DNA from: Deltaproteobacteria bacterium
GTDB taxonomy: Bacteria; Desulfobacterota; Binatia; DP-6
Direction: 5' to 3'
Assembly (NCBI GenBank): GCA_005879205.1
Contig: VBLD01000067.1
Location: 4,777-12,825, forward strand
DNA: 8,049 bases
Part shown: positions 5,195 to 8,049 of the stretch, piece after piece
Position numbering within the stretch: position 1 is the stretch's first letter
How the letters are laid out: each line of letters begins with the position of its first letter
Notes under the pieces: generated by a model
The model's database searches: none
Told to the model about the DNA's origin: nothing
Seen by the model: the letters and a program-made list of their open reading frames with translations, nothing else
Translations under genes and position numbers: made by a program

Positions 5195-5596
5195 TCACCT
5201 CGAACGCTGGCTGACGCGACGCCTGGAATCCCCGGGTTCGGTCCGTGGCCGCACCGAAGAGCCCGTGGCCAACCGCGGGGGCACCGCCGGGGCCGGCGAC
5301 ACGGCAGATCGTGCGCCACGCAGGTTCGCGACGGCGATCCAGCCCTCGAGGCCGTTGCGCACGGACCGAACGCGGTAGCGGGTGCCGGCGGACCCACGCG
5401 GCCGCCAGGCGAGAATCTCGACCTCGGTGCCGTCGGCGACGGTCGCGACGGCATTCTCGCCGGCATCGTCGGTCAACGCCACCCGGCCGTCGAGGGCCCC
5501 CGAGCCAGCCACGTATACGCGCCGCCCGACCGCGAAGATGGAACCGTGGGGACGGGCGGACGAGAACCGGCGAACCGGTCCCTGGGCGAAATGCAT
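5195..5596 (-). CDS. SH3-like domain protein 3, cytoplasmic, basic tail
   Basis: This 133-residue protein is the shortest of the three paralogs. Its core (about residues 22-93) runs AVGRRVYV, GRVALTDDAG, TVADGTEVEILAWRPRG, GTRYRVRS, LEGWIAVANLRG, the clearest version of the shared pattern. The ATG at 5596 is preceded by GGGAGGTG, a strong ribosome site. An in-frame ATG at 5770 would place the promoter and conserved leader inside the gene and is rejected. No signal peptide is visible. The tail (94-133) is proline- then arginine/serine-rich, ending SRRRVSQRSR. It is followed by the ACP-fusion gene on the same strand after 74 bp, a gap that contains a small GC hairpin (5141-5154). The fold is inferred from sequence pattern; ligand and function are unknown. 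Confidence 0.82.
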   Translation of the reverse strand: MHFAQGPVRRFSSARPHGSIFAVGRRVYVAGSGALDGRVALTDDAGENAVATVADGTEVEILAWRPRGSAGTRYRVRSVRNGLEGWIAVANLRGARSAVSPAPAVPPRLATGSSVRPRTEPGDSRRRVSQRSR

Positions 5597-5714
5597 AGCA
5601 CCTCCCTTGGTGCGGCCTGAATTGACGCCGACCGCGCGGAGGCCTTTGAGCGCGAGGCGGTCTCGCACTGAGACCCAGGAGGCAGAAAGTCGCCGCGGTG
5701 ACCCGAGCGAGAAG
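5597..5714 (-). promoter_or_regulatory. 5' leader of SH3-like gene 3
   Basis: The predicted leader is about 118 nt. It contains the block shared with leader 2 (5615-5661), including the exact 14- and 11-base segments at 5631-5644 and 5651-5661. On the minus strand it can form the same stem as leader 2, ACCG, CCT bulge, CGCG paired with CGCG CGGT, over a 12-base loop. The loop sequence differs between the copies while the stem is kept. The GAGCGAGAAGCCG segment (5705-5717), shared with RRM leader 2, spans the expected start site. Confidence 0.5.
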
Positions 5715-5720
5715 CCGGCA

Positions 5721-5749
5721 ACCGTAGTCGCAATCGGGTCGTCTGTCAA
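5721..5749 (-). promoter_or_regulatory. Promoter of SH3-like gene 3
   Basis: On the minus strand TTGACA (5744-5749) is followed after 17 bp by TACGGT (5721-5726), matching the first two and last -10 positions. Transcription should start near 5714. It probably also drives the ACP-fusion gene. Confidence 0.52.
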
Positions 5750-5831
5750 GTTTTCGAGCGTGAAGGTCATTTCTCCAGTTGGTGCCCCTCTCAGGGTGCG
5801 GCCCTACACTCGACTCTTTCCGTCCCGCGTC

Positions 5832-5859
5832 TTGCGGCACCATCACTAAGTCCGATACG
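5832..5859 (+). promoter_or_regulatory. Possible promoter of the small basic-protein gene
   Basis: TTGCGG (5832-5837) and GATACG (5854-5859) are 16 bp apart and lie about 100 bp before the ATG at 5959. The -10 is weak. The TTGCG core is the one seen before both RRM genes, which may be coincidence. Confidence 0.3.
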
Positions 5860-5958
5860 GTTGCATCCGAGCCCGTTCAGAGCCCCGCAGCGCGTTTGTG
5901 CAGGGCGGCATCCCTACCCACGTGTGCTCGGCGCGGACTCCGGAAGGAGCATCGTGCC

Positions 5959-6270
5959 ATGGCCACGTACGACGTCGATGACCTCGTGACGTTCCGGGAC
6001 GTCACGGTCATCAAAGCAACGGTTCCAGCCCTGCTCTGCCGGATCGGGAAGCGGAGCGTCTGGCTCCCGCGCTGGCACGTCAGTGGCAAGCTCTGGTGCA
6101 GCGGCGATCGCGGCACGCTGCTCGTCCGGCGCTGGGTCGCTCGCGAACGGCATCTCATCGACCTCCACGGGGCTCCGATCGCATCGCCGGTGCTGCCGAT
6201 TCTGCGGCCACGGACGCCGTCCCAGCTACGCCTGGTGCGGAGACATCACGACGCGCCTCATACGAAGTGA
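5959..6270 (+). CDS. Small conserved-type basic protein (DVTVI...VWLP domain), function unknown
   Basis: This 103-residue protein starts at the ATG at 5959, with GGAAGGAG 9 nt before it. Residues 10-68 read as a compact beta-rich domain: TFRDVTVIKAT, ALLCRIGKRSVWLPRWHV, then GDRGTLLVRRWVARERHL. I recall small uncharacterised bacterial proteins with the same order of motifs (DVTV, LL-I, VWIP, GTL-V-W-A), but cannot name a family with confidence. The C-terminal 35 residues are proline- and arginine-rich and probably disordered. Charge is strongly positive. It has no export signal. It converges on the pseudouridine synthase gene with a 22-bp gap, so it is a single-gene unit. A nucleic-acid-associated role would suit the charge and the neighbours but is inference. 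Confidence 0.75.
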   Translation: MATYDVDDLVTFRDVTVIKATVPALLCRIGKRSVWLPRWHVSGKLWCSGDRGTLLVRRWVARERHLIDLHGAPIASPVLPILRPRTPSQLRLVRRHHDAPHTK

Positions 6271-6292
6271 GCCGTGACCGCGCGAACGTCGA

Positions 6293-7150
6293 TCACGCCG
6301 GGAGCTTCGCGAATGCGGCGGGTGCCGGCGAGACGAAGCGCATGCGGGCGGCGGTCCCCGGGTGCTCGAAGCCCAGCACGTGCGCGTGAAGCGCGAGCCG
6401 GCCGAACGGATCCGTCCGACTGCCGTACGCGACGTCGCCGGCGATCGGGTGCCCGAGCCGGGCGAGGTGGACGCGGATCTGGTTGCGCCGCCCGGTCTCG
6501 AGCCGCACCTCTAGCAGGGTGTGGCGCGTGGCCGCGCGGACCACGCGCCAGTGCGTGACCGCCTGGCGACCACGCTGCGGGTCGCGCGTCTGACGCACCG
6601 GTCCCGGCGCATCGTCGAGCAGCCGGCTGACGACGGTGCCCGCGGGCCGCGCGACCCGGCCTTCCACCACCGCCAGGTACGCCCGCTCGACGGTATGCGC
6701 GGCGAACTGCGCCTGGAGCGTTCGCTTCGCGCCGGGAGACGTGGCGAAGACGAGCAGTCCGGATGCGAGCCGATCGAGCCGGTGGACGACGAAGACCCGG
6801 GCCGGCGGCTGCCGGGAGCGCGCGAGGGCCGTCAGATGCGCGTACACGGTCCGGCGGCGCTCGTGCTCCGTCGCGATCGTGAGGAGGCCGGCAGGCTTGT
6901 CGACCACGATCAGCTCGTCGTCCTCGTGCCGTAGCTGGAGACCGGGTGGCAGCGCCGCACGGGGCCCTCGTGTCGCGAGCTCCACGACGTCGCCAGCGGC
7001 GAGCGCGACGTCCGCGCGCCGCGCCGTCGCCCCGTTCACCCGCACCCGGCCGCTGGCGAGCAACTGCTTCCGCGTGCGGCCCGATGCCTCCGCGAGCAGG
7101 CGGCCGAGACACTCGCCGAGCGAGCCGGGCGCGCGTACGGTGTAGCGCAC
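6293..7150 (-). CDS. RluA-family pseudouridine synthase with S4 domain
   Basis: This 285-residue protein should convert uridine to pseudouridine in rRNA or tRNA. Residues 1-60 form an S4 RNA-binding domain (RTRKQLLASGRVRVNGATAR). The catalytic domain follows: DDELIVVDKPAGLL (77-90), then HRLDRLASGLLVF with catalytic D126, then LETGRRNQIRVHLARLGHPI (217-236), and a closing LHAHVLGF segment. The usual motif is HRLDRDTSG; here D128 and T129 positions are L and A, a modest change that leaves the catalytic Asp. The GTG start at 7150 lies 6 bp after the rsmD stop, and the ribosome site is weak, so translation is probably coupled. The domain layout matches RluC/RluD-type enzymes, but the target uridine cannot be told from sequence. 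Confidence 0.9.
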   Translation of the reverse strand: MRYTVRAPGSLGECLGRLLAEASGRTRKQLLASGRVRVNGATARRADVALAAGDVVELATRGPRAALPPGLQLRHEDDELIVVDKPAGLLTIATEHERRRTVYAHLTALARSRQPPARVFVVHRLDRLASGLLVFATSPGAKRTLQAQFAAHTVERAYLAVVEGRVARPAGTVVSRLLDDAPGPVRQTRDPQRGRQAVTHWRVVRAATRHTLLEVRLETGRRNQIRVHLARLGHPIAGDVAYGSRTDPFGRLALHAHVLGFEHPGTAARMRFVSPAPAAFAKLPA

Positions 7151-7156
7151 CGACGT

Positions 7157-7744
7157 TCAGCTGCCCGGGGATCCCGAGTCCGCGCCGGGTTCGCGGTCCA
7201 ACAGCGCGAGCCAGCTCCGTCCATACGTGCGGCGCTCGCGCTCCACGAGTCCGCTCGACGTCTCGGGCAGGTCAGCGCCACGCTCGCCCCGGATGATCAG
7301 CCGTCCGGCGGGCGAGAGGGTTCCGGCGCCGAGGCGAAGCAGCTCGGCGATCCGCGTGGCGCCAGCGCGATACCACGGAAACGGCGGGTCGGCGAAGACG
7401 AGATCGACCCCGCGGAGCCGTGGCAGGACCGTCTCGAGCGGGAGTGCATGCACGACGAGACCCGGCGGGTTGCCGAGCTTCGCCGCGTTGACCCGCAGGG
7501 CCGGCAGCGCGTGCCGGCCGGGCTCGATCGCGTCCACCCGGCCGGCACCCCGGCTGAGCGCTTCGAACGCGAACGCGCCGGACCCGGCACAGCAATCGAC
7601 GACGTGGAGCCCGTCCAGGCGCTGCCCGAGCCAGTCGAAGAGCGACTGCTTGACGCGGTCGGGCAGCGGCCGGGTCTCCAGGCCCGGCGGGGCGACGAGT
7701 CGTCGCCCCTTGAACGCGCCGCCGATGATCCTGAGGCCGGTCAT
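7157..7744 (-). CDS. rsmD: 16S rRNA (guanine966-N2)-methyltransferase RsmD
   Basis: This 195-residue protein has the usual length. RsmD methylates the 2-amino group of G966 (E. coli numbering) in the 30S subunit using S-adenosylmethionine. The N-terminus RIIGGAFKGRRL and TRPLPDRVKQSLFDWL are family hallmarks. SAM-binding motif I is VVDCCAGSGAFAFEALSRGA (48-67), and the catalytic motif IV is FADPPF (117-122), the DPPY/F form typical of RsmD. The ATG at 7744 has a GGAAG ribosome site. It overlaps nothing and is followed after 6 bp by the RluA-type synthase, giving a two-gene rRNA-modification operon. rsmD is more often found beside coaD, which is not seen here. Confidence 0.92.
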   Translation of the reverse strand: MTGLRIIGGAFKGRRLVAPPGLETRPLPDRVKQSLFDWLGQRLDGLHVVDCCAGSGAFAFEALSRGAGRVDAIEPGRHALPALRVNAAKLGNPPGLVVHALPLETVLPRLRGVDLVFADPPFPWYRAGATRIAELLRLGAGTLSPAGRLIIRGERGADLPETSSGLVERERRTYGRSWLALLDREPGADSGSPGS

Positions 7745-7821
7745 GGACGACTTCCCACTATGCTAACGCATGCGCCGATTGGGGTTCTAGCGTCGGATCG
7801 GGCGCCGGATCCGAGACCGCC

Positions 7822-7851
7822 TTGAAACCGGCCGCACGGCTCCGCTAGACG
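7822..7851 (+). promoter_or_regulatory. Possible dodecin promoter
   Basis: TTGAAA (7822-7827) and TAGACG (7846-7851) are 18 bp apart, about 20 bp before the dodecin ATG, in the 127-bp divergent gap with rsmD. The -10 is weak. No convincing rsmD promoter was found in the same gap. Confidence 0.3.
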
Positions 7852-7871
7852 CCGCGCGAGGAGGGACGATC

Positions 7872-8049
7872 ATGCCGAACCACGTCTACAAGTCGATCGA
7901 GATCACCGGCTCCTCGAGCAAGACGGTCGAGGACGCGATCAACGGCGCCATCGCCAAGGCGGCGAATACGCTCCACAACCTCCGCTGGTTCCAGGTGAGC
8001 GAGGTGCGCGGCGCCATCGAGGCGAACAAGGTTTCCCACTGGCAGGTGA
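7872..8049 (+). CDS. Dodecin, flavin-storage protein (cut by window edge)
   Basis: The first 59 residues are visible; the family is about 65-75 long, so only the last strand is missing. Dodecins form hollow 12-subunit spheres that bind and protect flavins such as FMN, FAD or lumichrome in the cytoplasm. The sequence runs HVYKSIEITGSSSKTVEDAI (strand and start of the single helix), AIAKAANTLHNLRWFQV, then ARGAIEANKV-type turn and SHWQV. W39 in LRWF is the flavin-stacking tryptophan, and Q58 is the conserved glutamine that contacts the flavin ring. The ATG at 7872 follows AGGAGGG at about 7 nt. It is divergent from rsmD. The assignment is clear. Confidence 0.95.
   Translation, partial: MPNHVYKSIEITGSSSKTVEDAINGAIAKAANTLHNLRWFQVSEVRGAIEANKVSHWQV

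Noticed and set aside
4527..5846. A single 439-codon frame on the minus strand containing the ACP part
   Set aside because: Only residues from the ATG at 5120 look like protein. The upstream part is antiparallel shadow of SH3-like gene 3 in another frame and crosses its promoter.
6258..7112. A 284-codon minus-strand frame overlapping the pseudouridine synthase
   Set aside because: Arg/Ala/Pro-rich shadow with no motif; the synthase frame has all catalytic motifs.
7797..7816. CGGATC...GATCCG inverted repeat in the rsmD-dodecin gap as an operator
   Set aside because: Six-base arms in very GC-rich DNA are expected by chance and no half-site recurs nearby.

Overview
The DNA is GC-rich with typical bacterial gene spacing, Shine-Dalgarno sites and very short intergenic gaps. 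It shows no phage, IS or CRISPR signs. It looks like a chromosomal segment of a GC-rich, probably environmental Gram-negative bacterium. Rokubacteria/Methylomirabilota or a deltaproteobacterial-type lineage would fit, but nothing here fixes the phylum.

Left edge (1-1324, minus strand): a BatA-like von Willebrand protein, cut by the window, lies downstream of and overlaps a membrane-anchored BatD/DUF4381-type partner. This is the usual aerotolerance-type pair, but no MoxR or DUF58 gene lies directly upstream.

Centre (1578-5596) is the interesting part. Two 100-residue RRM RNA-binding proteins (68 of 100 positions identical) alternate with three short proteins that share a cytoplasmic SH3-like core and end in basic, disordered tails. 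Also here are a small zinc-ribbon protein, an unrecognised 121-residue protein directly behind RRM 1, and an acyl carrier protein with an extra C-terminal domain behind SH3-like protein 3. The control regions are paralogous too. Both RRM genes have TTGCGY-N17 promoters followed by a near-identical box at the predicted transcript start and a leader of about 112-114 nt. All three SH3-like genes have TTGACA-N17 promoters, and two of them share a leader block that can fold into the same bulged stem. Sequence elements are also shared between the RRM and SH3-like leaders. I infer a duplicated, co-regulated nucleic-acid-binding module, perhaps cold- or stress-induced.

Right part (5959-8049): a plus-strand gene for a small basic protein converges on an rsmD-rluA-type minus-strand rRNA/tRNA modification pair. 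The window ends inside a plus-strand dodecin gene. RNA binding and RNA modification therefore dominate the window.

No tRNA, rRNA, CRISPR or mobile element was seen. No stretch above 300 bases lacks a gene. The longest gap (1325-1577) holds only a doubtful promoter.
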